Positions 26,171 to 34,981 are shown, counted from the stretch's first letter. The stretch: DNA of 64,000 nucleotides from Leptospira harrisiae (GCF_002811945.1 NZ_NPDX01000001.1:922501-986500); one strand, 5' to 3'. The notes: generated from the sequence alone by a model not told the origin. Translations and numbers: made by a program.

Positions 26171-26247
26171 CGATGACAAAAAAAACAGAATGGGGAGCCA
26201 AATGTAAAGAAATTTGACCTACTTAGAAAATAATAAGTAGGTATTCT

Positions 26248-26784
26248 ATGCGAAAGCTGTTGATTGTATTTCCCATTCTTCTGGTATGTTTTCTTGGTTG
26301 TTCCTCAAAAGATGAAAATGATTTGATCCCAGGTATAAAACTCACTGGTGACCCGATTTCCGATGCTCTTCTGTTTGCCGTCCTTACCAATCCATCCTGC
26401 CAATCTCTAACAACAACAACAAATGCAAATACTCCCTTCCTTTTAGGAGACGGACAAACTTCCATTTGCAGCACCCAACTTGTGAATGGTACAATCCAAG
26501 TACAGAAGTCAGGCTCTTATGAAGTTTCTGGTAACGCAGGAAGACAAACTTTAAGTTCAACCAATTGTAGTTCCACACGATTCGATTTTCATGTGTTTTT
26601 AAAAGATGGAAATCTGGAATTGTTTTCAACCAATTCAGGCCAAACTCAAACCCTTTCTCTCGAAGTCGGAAAATCTTATTCTTTGCAAACAACAGGATTA
26701 GTGGATCCATCTGGTTACCAGTGCCAAGGAAGGCCTGTCTCTTCTGCGATCACACCATATCGTATCAATTTTCGAAAACTATAA
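26248..26784 (+). CDS. Lipoprotein, unknown function
   Basis: A 178-residue lipoprotein with a signal peptide ending in lipobox CFLGC (Cys18). The mature part starts SSKDENDLIPGIKLTGDPISDALLFAVLTNPSCQSL, a pattern seen in families of Leptospira outer-membrane lipoproteins, then has a Thr-rich linker and a beta-rich domain with paired cysteines (STNCSSTRFDFHVFLKDGNLELFST). I do not recognise a function. It follows the repeat lipoprotein but a hairpin separates the two. Confidence 0.75.
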   Translation: MRKLLIVFPILLVCFLGCSSKDENDLIPGIKLTGDPISDALLFAVLTNPSCQSLTTTTNANTPFLLGDGQTSICSTQLVNGTIQVQKSGSYEVSGNAGRQTLSSTNCSSTRFDFHVFLKDGNLELFSTNSGQTQTLSLEVGKSYSLQTTGLVDPSGYQCQGRPVSSAITPYRINFRKL

Positions 26785-26903
26785 TTGAATGAAAGGGGTA
26801 GGGATTACTGTTTTTTAAAAAAGTTCCCTTTGGATTTAGGTAGTACCCGCAATTGCGGGAACCTCTCATCGCATCTCTGTTAGTTTTTGTTTAGAATGGC
26901 AAC

Positions 26904-27416
26904 ATGAAACTTTTGGTTTGGGTTTTGTTGCCATTCCTTCATCTCTTTGTTACATTTGGTTCTTTCTTCCAATGTACCCCTGTGGATAAAAAATCGTATT
27001 TTAAGGGTTTTTATCATACCTTAGACAAACGACCGCATGGGCAATTGGCATATGCTGAAAAATATGGATATAATTCTGAGTGTTTGGTTTTAATGGAAGG
27101 TCCTGTTCCCAGTCGGATGGAGCCTTGTGCCATTGGGGATCGAAGATCAAGCCGAGATATGTATCAAGAATCAGAAGTCCTGGTCACTGGTGATTTTTTT
27201 CCGATCGATTGGTCCTTTGCGGGATATGGGTATGAGTTATATGTTACCAATGATTACTACCAAAGTATAGTTTTCTTTTCTAGTTATTCGCAAAGAAGAG
27301 GGTTCTCGCGGTTTTCACCTTTGTATTACAGACGCGATATATATGGAACCGAAACAATAAGAAATAACGGTTTATATCCTTATCGAATTACTCCATTTTA
27401 TACAGGAGGGCGCTAG
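26904..27416 (+). CDS. Lipoprotein, unknown function
   Basis: A 170-residue lipoprotein with lipobox GSFFQC (Cys24). The mature part is rich in Tyr, Phe, Arg and Gly (GYGYELYVTNDYYQSIVFFSSYSQRRGFSRFSPLYYRR), with a few Cys; no known family is apparent. Its codon use and composition match neighbours. It is followed 73 bp later by the PhoD-like phosphatase on the same strand. Confidence 0.7.
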   Translation: MKLLVWVLLPFLHLFVTFGSFFQCTPVDKKSYFKGFYHTLDKRPHGQLAYAEKYGYNSECLVLMEGPVPSRMEPCAIGDRRSSRDMYQESEVLVTGDFFPIDWSFAGYGYELYVTNDYYQSIVFFSSYSQRRGFSRFSPLYYRRDIYGTETIRNNGLYPYRITPFYTGGR

Positions 27417-27489
27417 AAGATTTCCGATTGACGAAAAGAGAAAAAATCCGAAAAATTTAACTACTAGTTTTAAATTTTTAGTGAACCCA

Positions 27490-28551
27490 ATGAAACAACC
27501 TTCCTATTTAAATTTGTTTTTTCTTACAGTAATTTGTTTATTTTTTTTCCAGTCCCCAGTTTTCGGAAAAGACCATGAAAGTATTCATATAGGTTTTGGA
27601 TCTTGTTTGCACCAAGACAAAGAGGCTCCTATACTAGGACAATGGGAAAAAGAATCTTTCGATCTCATTCTTCTGTTAGGTGATAATATATATGCCGATA
27701 GTTTGGTTGCTGAAGAAAAAATTCCTGCCTATAAAAAACAATTTCTTCGCCCAGAATGGAAGTCTATAAGGAAACAATCTAAAATCCTTGCTACTTGGGA
27801 TGATCACGATTATGGAATCAACGATAGTGGTGGAGAATATTCCGACAAAGTAAAAAGTCGTGAAGTGTTTATTTCCCAAGTGGGACCTCTGATGCCAAAG
27901 GGGCGAAGTTTTGGCTCTAAGGAAGGAAATGGAATTTTTCATTCTTATTTTCTCGAATTCAAAAAGAAAAAAATTCACATCGTCATTCCTGACACAAGAT
28001 TCTTTCGCTCTCCCCTAAAACGAACTTTTTTTTCCTATTTTACTGGCAAAGGCAGGTATCGTCCGAATGACTCTGATGATGTTACCTTATTGGGAGACGA
28101 ACAGTGGTTATGGCTTTCTGAAGAGTTAAAGAAACCATCCGACTTACTTGTATTTGTTTCGGGAATCCAAGTGATTCCAACGGAACAACCATTTGAAAAA
28201 TGGGGAAATTTTCCGAAAGATAGGGAAAAACTTTTTCAACTTTTGGCGGAAGCAAAAACAAAAGATTTAGTCATTTTATCTGGAGACAGACATATTGCGG
28301 AAATATATGAATTTCCATTACCAAACACTCGAAAGTTAATTGAAGTCACTTCGAGTTCTCTAAATCTCCCGTTGCCATTTTTACCTTTAGAATACGACTC
28401 TGAATTTAAATTGGGATCTGCGTTTCGTGAAGAAAACTACGGAATCCTAAGGATTCAATCGCAGGATGGAAAATTGGTTTGGCGTTCCCAGATCAAAGAC
28501 AAAACTGGAAATGTAGTTCTTTCATATCCTAAAAATGATTCTAAAGAATGA
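27490..28551 (+). CDS. PhoD-like alkaline phosphatase
   Basis: A 353-residue exported metallophosphatase. A signal peptide (residues 1-27) precedes the catalytic motifs: IHIGFGSCLHQ (the conserved Cys of PhoD), LILLLGDNIYAD (about 60-70), ILATWDDHDYGIND (about 100) and LVILSGDRHIAEIYEF (about 260), which together provide the Ca/Fe binding site of the PhoD/metallophosphatase group. The substrate is probably a phosphodiester or monoester in the periplasm. A GTG three codons upstream (27481) is an alternative start. The TetR gene follows 30 bp later on the same strand. Confidence 0.9.
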   Translation: MKQPSYLNLFFLTVICLFFFQSPVFGKDHESIHIGFGSCLHQDKEAPILGQWEKESFDLILLLGDNIYADSLVAEEKIPAYKKQFLRPEWKSIRKQSKILATWDDHDYGINDSGGEYSDKVKSREVFISQVGPLMPKGRSFGSKEGNGIFHSYFLEFKKKKIHIVIPDTRFFRSPLKRTFFSYFTGKGRYRPNDSDDVTLLGDEQWLWLSEELKKPSDLLVFVSGIQVIPTEQPFEKWGNFPKDREKLFQLLAEAKTKDLVILSGDRHIAEIYEFPLPNTRKLIEVTSSSLNLPLPFLPLEYDSEFKLGSAFREENYGILRIQSQDGKLVWRSQIKDKTGNVVLSYPKNDSKE

Positions 28552-28581
28552 ACTTTTTAAAACAATAGGAGGGCAGTCGTT

Positions 28582-29148
28582 TTGAAACCCAAACAAAAAA
28601 TCTTAGAAAGTTCCTTTGCTTTGTTTCGTGAAAAAGGTTTTCAAGCCACTGGAATCGCCGAAATATTAGATAAAGCTGGAGCATATAAAAAAACTTTATA
28701 CGATCATTTTAAATCCAAAGATGATATTGGATTTGAATATTTAAATTACCTTTCTGAGCAACAAAGAGTTGTTATGTTGAAGGTTCTTGCAAAAGCAAAC
28801 AATATGTCTGACTTTATCGAAAAGTGGGTTAATTTTATTGTCAGAAACCAACGAAATACATCTAGGAAAGATTGCCCTATTGCACTTTTTTCAGGAGAAA
28901 TTTCTCACTTAAGTCAGTTTGACGTTTATAGAAATAAAGCCGTACACCATGTCCTCGAGACTGTCGAAACATGTATTCTTAACTTCTCTCCAAACTTACG
29001 ACCTGAACTTGTGAAGGCATTAAGTTATGAATTGTATATGAGTTACCTTGGTGGCCTCAGGTTATATGCTTTAACAAAAGACCGAAAGGTTATTGAGAGA
29101 ATGAAATCACAAATGATCGCATCGGCAGAACGTGTCGTAAAAAGTTAA
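28582..29148 (+). CDS. TetR-family transcriptional regulator
   Basis: A 188-residue repressor-type protein. Residues 5-50 hold the TetR helix-turn-helix: KILESSFALFREKGFQATGIAEILDKAGAYKKTLYDHFKSKDDI. The rest is an all-helical ligand domain of the short TetR_C type. The start is a TTG fixed by a strong AGGAGGG at 28567-28573, 8 nt upstream. It lies just after the PhoD-like gene and convergent with the TPM-domain gene (3 bp apart), so its target could be either operon or a distant locus. Confidence 0.88.
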   Translation: MKPKQKILESSFALFREKGFQATGIAEILDKAGAYKKTLYDHFKSKDDIGFEYLNYLSEQQRVVMLKVLAKANNMSDFIEKWVNFIVRNQRNTSRKDCPIALFSGEISHLSQFDVYRNKAVHHVLETVETCILNFSPNLRPELVKALSYELYMSYLGGLRLYALTKDRKVIERMKSQMIASAERVVKS

Positions 29149-29151
29149 AAT

Positions 29152-30906
29152 TTACCAACTTCCACTAGCTCCACCTCCACCGGATCGACCTCCGCCACCT
29201 GAATAAGAAGAACTTGAAGAACGATAACTGGATCCAGAACTAGAGCCAGATCCACTACCCGATGGCGAGGTCACAAAGTTTGTGATTGAGCTATGAACCT
29301 TTGTCGCCCATCCGAGTTTCCGAAAGATCCTAACAAGCATTAGTGCTATTAAAATAGAACTAAAAAATGAAATGGTTTGGTAAAAGTTAGGTGAATCCAG
29401 TAAAAAGGAAGTATGTAGTCTTATTTTTTGCCAAAGGATAAAAAACAATGCATTGAAAAATAGAAATCCTTCACCTCCAATAAATCCCAAAAATCCTATT
29501 AAAAATGAAAGTGCAAAATAGAATTGCCATAGAAAATGAGGTTTTGGGGTTTCAAGATCTTGCACCTTTGTTTCTACAAATGAATTGGAAACGTTTGAAC
29601 GTTTTAAATTGAAAAGATAGGAATCAATTGCATCTGCAGTTCGAATGCACATCCAATCAATATCTCCTGTTTTCCTGTCGTTTTCTATCGAATTTCTGAT
29701 TTCTAAATCTAATTGATTACGATCAATAGAATATGATTTATTAATTGTTGGATTGGAAACAAAGGAGTTCTCATCTGTATATACATAAATTTCTTTTTGG
29801 TTGATTGAAAACAAAACGGTAATGGCTGGAGTATTCCCAAAGGCCTGCTTATGAAATTTTTTGGCATCTTTTTGTAAGTCGGAGTTTGTATCTAATATTA
29901 AAATTTGTGTTTTTAGATTATAGTTGGTTTCAATTTCTGAGACTGCTTTCCCACTTCTTTCAAATGCAAACGTTTCCAAAGCATCATGTGGATCATAAAC
30001 ACCTGTGCCTTTTGTAATAACTTGTTTGTTTTTATGACTCAGATAGTCCAACATATCTAAAAAAGCCAAATAACTGTAGTTCGTAAAATCATAGTTTTGT
30101 TTTTCTTTGTATCTTTTGTTGAATATAGTTCTAATTTTATTCGTACTAAGTGACCAATTGAGTTCAGGTGAAACAAGGATGGTTCCTAAATAGTTATTAT
30201 TTGGAGATACCGCAAAAACAACTTTATGTTTATTTTGTTTTTTTTGTAATAATAACTTGGTGGCCTTTGATTCGAGTGCCCATTCAGTCTCGGAAGGTAA
30301 AACACAAAATTGAAAATCAATATTTTGAAGTGGTCTAATTTCTTTTTTTAAGAGAGGGATTGTATCGGGGTGCAAATCGCCATTTTTGTCATTAAAACTT
30401 TCCAAACAATTTGTTGCATAGAAGGCGGGAGAATCTGACCGAATTTGGTCCAAAATTGCATTGGTTCCTTGTACCACTGCGCCTGTTGAATTTCCAGATT
30501 TCATATTTGGTATGATGATTTCATCGATGATTCGTTTGGCTGTTACGTCAGTGAGTGTTCCTTCTAAACCATAACCAACTTCTATTCTAACTTTTTTATC
30601 ATTAGGTGCTAATAAAAACAAAACTCCATTGTCCTTGGTTTTTGTTCCAAGTTTCCATTTCTCAAATATGGCAATTGTTTCTTCTTCAATTGTATTTTTG
30701 TTCAACGAATCGGCGATATAAACTACTACTTGATTTGTTGTTTCTTTTTCTTCATCTAAGAGTTGTCTTTCCAACTGTTGTTTTGATTCATTATTTAAAA
30801 AATGAGAGGGATCCATTACGGGACTTGTGAGTTCTGGGTATGGATCTTTAATAACGTTACAAAAAAAGGAGAATAGAATGAAGAAAAGGAAAAGTAAATA
30901 TTTCAT
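29152..30906 (-). CDS. TPM-domain lipoprotein, membrane-anchored, Gly/Ser-rich tail
   Basis: A 584-residue envelope protein. It begins with a lipobox-type signal (FSFFC, Cys16). Residues 30-155 form a TPM/Psb32-type domain: SHFLNNESKQQLERQLLDEEKETTNQVVVYIADS..EKWKLGTKTKDNGVLFLLAPNDKKVRIEVGYGLEGTLTD. A second, weaker TPM-like part follows at about 325-425. Two membrane spans lie near 460-520 and the end is GGGGRSGGGGASGSW, the tail usual for these proteins. The family is linked to envelope stress or photosystem repair in other organisms. The start overlaps the upstream DUF4349 stop by 4 nt. Confidence 0.87.
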   Translation of the reverse strand: MKYLLFLFFILFSFFCNVIKDPYPELTSPVMDPSHFLNNESKQQLERQLLDEEKETTNQVVVYIADSLNKNTIEEETIAIFEKWKLGTKTKDNGVLFLLAPNDKKVRIEVGYGLEGTLTDVTAKRIIDEIIIPNMKSGNSTGAVVQGTNAILDQIRSDSPAFYATNCLESFNDKNGDLHPDTIPLLKKEIRPLQNIDFQFCVLPSETEWALESKATKLLLQKKQNKHKVVFAVSPNNNYLGTILVSPELNWSLSTNKIRTIFNKRYKEKQNYDFTNYSYLAFLDMLDYLSHKNKQVITKGTGVYDPHDALETFAFERSGKAVSEIETNYNLKTQILILDTNSDLQKDAKKFHKQAFGNTPAITVLFSINQKEIYVYTDENSFVSNPTINKSYSIDRNQLDLEIRNSIENDRKTGDIDWMCIRTADAIDSYLFNLKRSNVSNSFVETKVQDLETPKPHFLWQFYFALSFLIGFLGFIGGEGFLFFNALFFILWQKIRLHTSFLLDSPNFYQTISFFSSILIALMLVRIFRKLGWATKVHSSITNFVTSPSGSGSGSSSGSSYRSSSSSYSGGGGRSGGGGASGSW

Positions 30907-31703
30907 TCTGTAATTTCAGTTTTTCCTTTGGGAATCTCTTGTACGAACATCCAAATGATTCCATCTTTCACTTTCCCAAGACCTATATAGAGATAATAAA
31001 AAGGATAACCAAGTGGCCCCGGTTTGTATTCTTTTTGAACCACTGGTTCCCATTTTTGACGCACCTGTACATGAACAGAGGATAGTTGAACAGCACTAGA
31101 AAGGTATTTTAGTTTTCCTTCCCATCTTTCAATGGACTCGGAAACTTTATTTAATTCTGCTTCAACTTTTAAGGTTTCTTCCAAAGTTTTTGCAGATTTT
31201 AATATTTCTAAAAGCCGAACCCTCATCTTTAAAGAATTTTCCATTCGTATTTCGGTATCAGTATAATCTTCAGTAACATCCTGTGCGGATACATCTTCAG
31301 AATAGTTTTGCGATTGGTTTCGTAGGGTAAATAAAAACTGTTTTAGTTTTTCTGCCGGAATCTTTAACTGTATATTTCCGTTTGAACTGTACTGAAGTGT
31401 ATAACCTCCAAAAGATTCTGCAAGTTTAATAATTTCTGTAACTTTGGCTTCAATTTCTTTGGATTGTAAATTGACATTCACCGAATACACCATCATTCTT
31501 TTTTGAATTTTCGGAGCATTGGCAACGGACTCACTTGAAGGAGTGGCGATGGGTGCTGCGGAAACATTGTCTGCAACTTCATTATAAGAGCGACTGAATG
31601 ATTTATTTTCGCGTCCCATCTCTTTTGAAGAAGAGCAGGCTACAAAAAGAAAGGTAACGCTTAGGAAGAATAAGAAAGAAAAAAGTTTTTTAAAGATTCC
31701 CAT
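30903..31703 (-). CDS. DUF4349 lipoprotein
   Basis: A 266-residue lipoprotein with lipobox FVAC (Cys23). The main domain fits DUF4349: MMVYSVNVNLQSKEIEAKVTEIIKLAESFGGYTLQYSSNGNIQLKIPAEKLKQFLFTLRNQ..VSAQDVTEDYTDTEIRMENSLKMRVRLLEILKSAKTLEETLKVEAELNKVSESIERWEGKLKYL, with a coiled-coil at residues 150-205. A final hydrophobic stretch (GPLGYPFYYLYIGLGKVKDGIIWMFV) is a probable membrane anchor. Function unknown. It is translationally coupled (4-nt overlap) to the TPM gene, so both probably act together in the envelope. Confidence 0.85.
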   Translation of the reverse strand: MGIFKKLFSFLFFLSVTFLFVACSSSKEMGRENKSFSRSYNEVADNVSAAPIATPSSESVANAPKIQKRMMVYSVNVNLQSKEIEAKVTEIIKLAESFGGYTLQYSSNGNIQLKIPAEKLKQFLFTLRNQSQNYSEDVSAQDVTEDYTDTEIRMENSLKMRVRLLEILKSAKTLEETLKVEAELNKVSESIERWEGKLKYLSSAVQLSSVHVQVRQKWEPVVQKEYKPGPLGYPFYYLYIGLGKVKDGIIWMFVQEIPKGKTEITE

Positions 31704-31750
31704 GGTGGATACTGAGTTTATTCCGCTCAGTATCCAATCGCAAATCTTTT

Positions 31751-33499
31751 TTATGTGCCTATTGTTGATTCTAGAAAGCTACCATAACCTTTATCTTTTC
31801 CAAGTGCAGTGACTGGTTTTCCTTGGTCAATCGCCAGTTTCCCGTTAATATACACTTTTTTGACAGTATCGTCGTTACGACGAACCCAACGTTTGAAGTC
31901 TTCCATAAATGGCATTGGTGCTTCTACATCTTTTGCAAGAGAGTCGTCAAGTTTTGTTGGATCGATCAATACTAAGTCGGCTCGTTTTCCTTCTTTGACA
32001 TAACCTGCATCAATTCCAAACCAATCTCCAATTTCTCCCGTTAGACGATGTACGGCTTTTTCCATTGTCATAAAAGGTTTTTGTTCTAATTCCGCATCTC
32101 TAACTAGTTTCAACATACGGAGAGGAAAGTTATAATGTGCCATTCCTCGTAAGTGTGCTCCGGCATCCGAAAAACCAATTAGAATGTCTGGATAGGACAC
32201 AATCTTTTGTAACGGTTCTTTTCTATGGTTCGCCATGACTGTGTACCAACGAACTTTATTTCCATGTTCGGCCACAAGATCAAGAAAAGCGGTTACCGAA
32301 TGTACACCTTTTTCTTTGGCTACATCATCAATTGATTTTCCTATGAGTGATTTGTCAGGAGCATCAACGATCTTAGTTTCTTTAAAGTTACGATGAAAAA
32401 CTCGTGGTAAAAACCAATTTGTCCATTGGCGTTTGAACCAATCCCTGTAACTAGGGTCTTTCATTAGTTTTTTTCTTTCTAATTCATCTTCAATATGATT
32501 TGCTTTGGCCCCTGCCGCAAACTCTTCAAAGACCACCACATCCATTCCATCTGCATACAAATCAAATGGTTCTGGAAGGGCTTGGAATTTAAAATCAGAT
32601 TTGAAGATGGTGTTAGTGATACGACCAATGAGTCCAAGTAGTTTATACAAACCTGGATCAAACTTTACATCCATAAGAGAAATGATTGTTGTTTTAAGAG
32701 GTTTGCGAAATAATCCAAAGGCTTCTTTTAAAAACATCAAAACATTAATTTTAGTAGAAACGTTTGGAACACCTTGGAAGATCTTTCCTCTTTTTCTTAA
32801 TGTTTTGTTTAGGTATTGGTATTCACTCCAATTTGCATAGGTGGATGGAAGAGGTCTTGATCGAAATCGAGAACCGTCCATTTTGTCCCAAATGAGTGTA
32901 TTGATGGAAAGGCCCATAAAACCTGCATCTAGTGCTTCTTCGAGAATTTGATTCATTTTCTCTAACTCTTGTTTTGTGGGAACTTCTCCTTTTGTCAAAG
33001 ATCGTTCGAGTCCCATCACATGAGCACGAATGGCAGAGTGGCCGGCAAACGAAGTTACATTTGGGCCAAGTGGCATATTATTTAAATGTTTTTTGTATTC
33101 TATTGCCGAGTTCCAATTTTTTTTACTTTCGAGGATTGATAAAACATTCTTTCTCGGAATTGCTTCCACACGGCTAAACATATCAGCCAAATCAGTTGGA
33201 TCACCGACTGCCAAACTTAAAGAGCAACTTCCTAGAGAAATGGTTGTGACTCCGTGGCGTACGGATTCAGAAAGGTCCGGTGCCATTTCAATCTCTGCAT
33301 CGTAGTGCGTATGAAAGTCAATAAATCCAGGGGTGAGCCAAAGGCCTTTTCCATCCACAACGGTTTCACCCGGTTTTGGACTTAACTCTGATTTTGAAAT
33401 GGATTCTACCATTCCGTCTTTGATACGCAGATCGCCAATATAAGATGGATTTGTGCTACCGTCGAAAATTCTCGCCTGTTTGATGAGCGTGTCTGCCAT
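31751..33499 (-). CDS. N-acyl-D-amino-acid deacylase-like amidohydrolase
   Basis: A 582-residue metal-dependent hydrolase of the amidohydrolase 3 / D-aminoacylase group. The start at 33499 (MADTLIKQARIFDGS) has a GGAGG 8 nt upstream; the frame upstream to 33571 is not coding-like. Metal-binding PGFIDFHTHYDAE lies near residue 58-70, and ILIGFSDAGAHLRGM near 455 supplies the catalytic-type Asp. VKEGKRADLVLIDP near the end is also typical. It cleaves an acyl-amino or cyclic amide bond, substrate unknown. It is co-directional with the leuA-like gene, 105 bp away. Confidence 0.88.
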   Translation of the reverse strand: MADTLIKQARIFDGSTNPSYIGDLRIKDGMVESISKSELSPKPGETVVDGKGLWLTPGFIDFHTHYDAEIEMAPDLSESVRHGVTTISLGSCSLSLAVGDPTDLADMFSRVEAIPRKNVLSILESKKNWNSAIEYKKHLNNMPLGPNVTSFAGHSAIRAHVMGLERSLTKGEVPTKQELEKMNQILEEALDAGFMGLSINTLIWDKMDGSRFRSRPLPSTYANWSEYQYLNKTLRKRGKIFQGVPNVSTKINVLMFLKEAFGLFRKPLKTTIISLMDVKFDPGLYKLLGLIGRITNTIFKSDFKFQALPEPFDLYADGMDVVVFEEFAAGAKANHIEDELERKKLMKDPSYRDWFKRQWTNWFLPRVFHRNFKETKIVDAPDKSLIGKSIDDVAKEKGVHSVTAFLDLVAEHGNKVRWYTVMANHRKEPLQKIVSYPDILIGFSDAGAHLRGMAHYNFPLRMLKLVRDAELEQKPFMTMEKAVHRLTGEIGDWFGIDAGYVKEGKRADLVLIDPTKLDDSLAKDVEAPMPFMEDFKRWVRRNDDTVKKVYINGKLAIDQGKPVTALGKDKGYGSFLESTIGT

Positions 33500-33604
33500 G
33501 ATACCTCCGGAAAAACCAAACGAAATTATGGCAGATTGACAAAGATTTGTCAATGATTCGTTACGAATCACCCAAAAGATTCTCTGGACGAAATCCTATC
33601 TTGT

Positions 33605-34789
33605 TCAGAGAGAAGCCACCAAACGTGTCGCTAAATCCACTAACTCTGCTTCGGTGATTTCTCTGTTGTTTTCTTTTGAAGAAATAGATTTGGCAGTCTC
33701 AAATAATTGGTGGATTTCTGATTGTGGTACAACAATTCCTCGGTTTTCCAATAAAAACTGAATGGCACTATGTCCTGATTGGTTGGTAAAGGAAATGGTT
33801 TCTCCATCATTTCTTCCAACAAATTCCGGAGAAAAAGTTCTATAAGCACCTTTTGATTGTTTAATGGTCTTCGCTACACCATCCTGATGGATTCCGGACC
33901 GATGGGAAAAAATATCTTCACCTATGATCGGAGTTTTTTCGCCAATAGGAATCCCTGTCATTTCTGCGATTCGTTTGGCAGTGGGGTAAATCCGTTGAAA
34001 GTTGATTCCCAAGTTTTCACCATTTTGGTGTAAGGCGATACATGTTTCATATAAGTTTGTATTTCCTGCTCTTTCCCCTAATCCATTTAAAGCCACTTCA
34101 ATTTGTTCCGCCCCCACATAAACACATTCTACGGAAGTAGCGGTTGCCATTCCTAAATCATTGTGTGTATGAACCGAAACTTTGGCTCTGTTTCCAATAA
34201 AATTCTTCATTTCTTTGACCATATTTACAAATACCATTGGTCGATATCTTTCCACAGTATTGGGTAAGTTGATGATATTGGCCCCGGCAGCAATGGCTGA
34301 AAGAAAAGCTTCTTTCGTGAATGAAAAATTTTCTATAGCATCACCAAAATGTTCTCCTGAAAATTGAATTTCTACCTCAGGCCCAACAATGGATCTTGCA
34401 AAGGTCACAGATTTGTGGATTTTTTGTATGACTTCTGTTTCAGAAATTTTTAATACATTCCGAATCGAAAAATCACTCACTGGATAAACAATATGCATTC
34501 TTGGTTTATTTGCATATTGAATGGCTTCCCAGGTTTTAGAAATTTCTGCTTCATTGGCTCTGGATAACCCGGCGATTGGTTTACCAACTGGTGCTCGTTT
34601 GGCTAAGGTTTTACTCGCCACAAATTCTGTTTCATTGGAAGAAGGAAATCCTACTTCAATTCCATCTACATTCAATTCGACAAGTAAGTCGAACACTTCG
34701 ATTTTTTCTTCTAAGGTCCAAGGTTTTCGTAAGGCTTGGTTTCCGTCCCGCAAGGTAACATCTTGGATTTTGATTTGATTTGGTTTCAT
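33605..34789 (-). CDS. leuA: 2-isopropylmalate synthase-type enzyme, without regulatory domain
   Basis: A 394-residue enzyme of the isopropylmalate/homocitrate/citramalate synthase family. The start at 34789 is fixed by GGAGG just upstream. Motifs are IQDVTLRDGNQALR (active-site Arg-Asp, residue 8), SVHTHNDLGMATA (metal HxH, about 206), NGLGERAGNTN and SHRSGIHQDG. The usual LeuA C-terminal leucine-binding domain is not seen; the protein ends near 394 instead of about 510. That the gene is leucine-related rather than citramalate- or homocitrate-forming is supported by the Leu-rich attenuator in its leader. It would condense acetyl-CoA with 2-ketoisovalerate. Confidence 0.8.
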   Translation of the reverse strand: MKPNQIKIQDVTLRDGNQALRKPWTLEEKIEVFDLLVELNVDGIEVGFPSSNETEFVASKTLAKRAPVGKPIAGLSRANEAEISKTWEAIQYANKPRMHIVYPVSDFSIRNVLKISETEVIQKIHKSVTFARSIVGPEVEIQFSGEHFGDAIENFSFTKEAFLSAIAAGANIINLPNTVERYRPMVFVNMVKEMKNFIGNRAKVSVHTHNDLGMATATSVECVYVGAEQIEVALNGLGERAGNTNLYETCIALHQNGENLGINFQRIYPTAKRIAEMTGIPIGEKTPIIGEDIFSHRSGIHQDGVAKTIKQSKGAYRTFSPEFVGRNDGETISFTNQSGHSAIQFLLENRGIVVPQSEIHQLFETAKSISSKENNREITEAELVDLATRLVASL

Positions 34790-34827
34790 GGTTCCTCCAC
34801 ATCCGCCGCCACTTCTGACCGGGAGGA

Positions 34828-34869
34828 CCAAAATAAAAAAAGCCCACTTCCCGGTTGGGAGTGGGCTTT
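34828..34869 (-). terminator. Intrinsic terminator in the leuA leader (attenuator)
   Basis: On the minus strand AAAGCCCACT (34869-34860) pairs with AGTGGGCTTT (34848-34839) in a perfect 10-bp stem; inner CCC and GGG extend it around a short AACC loop. A run of seven Ts then ATTTT follows (34840-34829). It lies after the Leu-rich leader peptide and about 40 nt before the leuA ATG, the position of an attenuator. Confidence 0.9.
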
Positions 34870-34889
34870 GTCACACAGCACGTTCTCCC
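34857..34889 (-). promoter_or_regulatory. Possible antiterminator pairing in the leuA leader
   Basis: GGGAG (minus strand, 34889-34885) can pair with CTCCC (34861-34857), which is part of the 5' side and loop of the terminator hairpin. The same GGGAG also belongs to the upstream hairpin with the Leu codons. These mutually exclusive pairings are what attenuation needs; the 5-bp core is short and is inferred by eye. Confidence 0.5.
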
Positions 34890-34912
34890 TCGATCTATAA
34901 AAGTTCGAGGAG
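34885..34912 (-). promoter_or_regulatory. Hairpin over the leader Leu codons
   Basis: On the minus strand CTCCTCGA (34912-34905), which contains the last Leu CTC codons, pairs with TCGAGGGAG (34893-34885) with one bulged base around an 11-nt loop that includes the leader stop codon. It would be the 1:2 (pause/protector) hairpin of an attenuator. Confidence 0.65.
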
Positions 34913-34945
34913 GAGGAGTAACTGGATGTTAGCAGACAATTTCAT
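34895..34945 (-). CDS. Leucine-rich leader peptide of leuA
   Basis: A 16-residue reading frame with ATG at 34945 and TAG at 34897-34895 encodes MKLSANIQLLLLLELL. Eight of 16 residues are Leu; the codons are TTG at position 3, TTA at 9, four consecutive CTC at 10-13, then CTT and TTA around a Glu. When charged leucyl-tRNA is scarce, a ribosome would stall on these codons and change the RNA folding downstream. No strong Shine-Dalgarno sequence is visible before the ATG (only AAAAG close by), so initiation is the weakest part of the case. It starts 37 nt after the symporter stop codon. Confidence 0.8.
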   Translation of the reverse strand: MKLSANIQLLLLLELL

Positions 34946-34981
34946 TGTTAACTTTTAGACGATCACTGAAGAAGATTCCTG

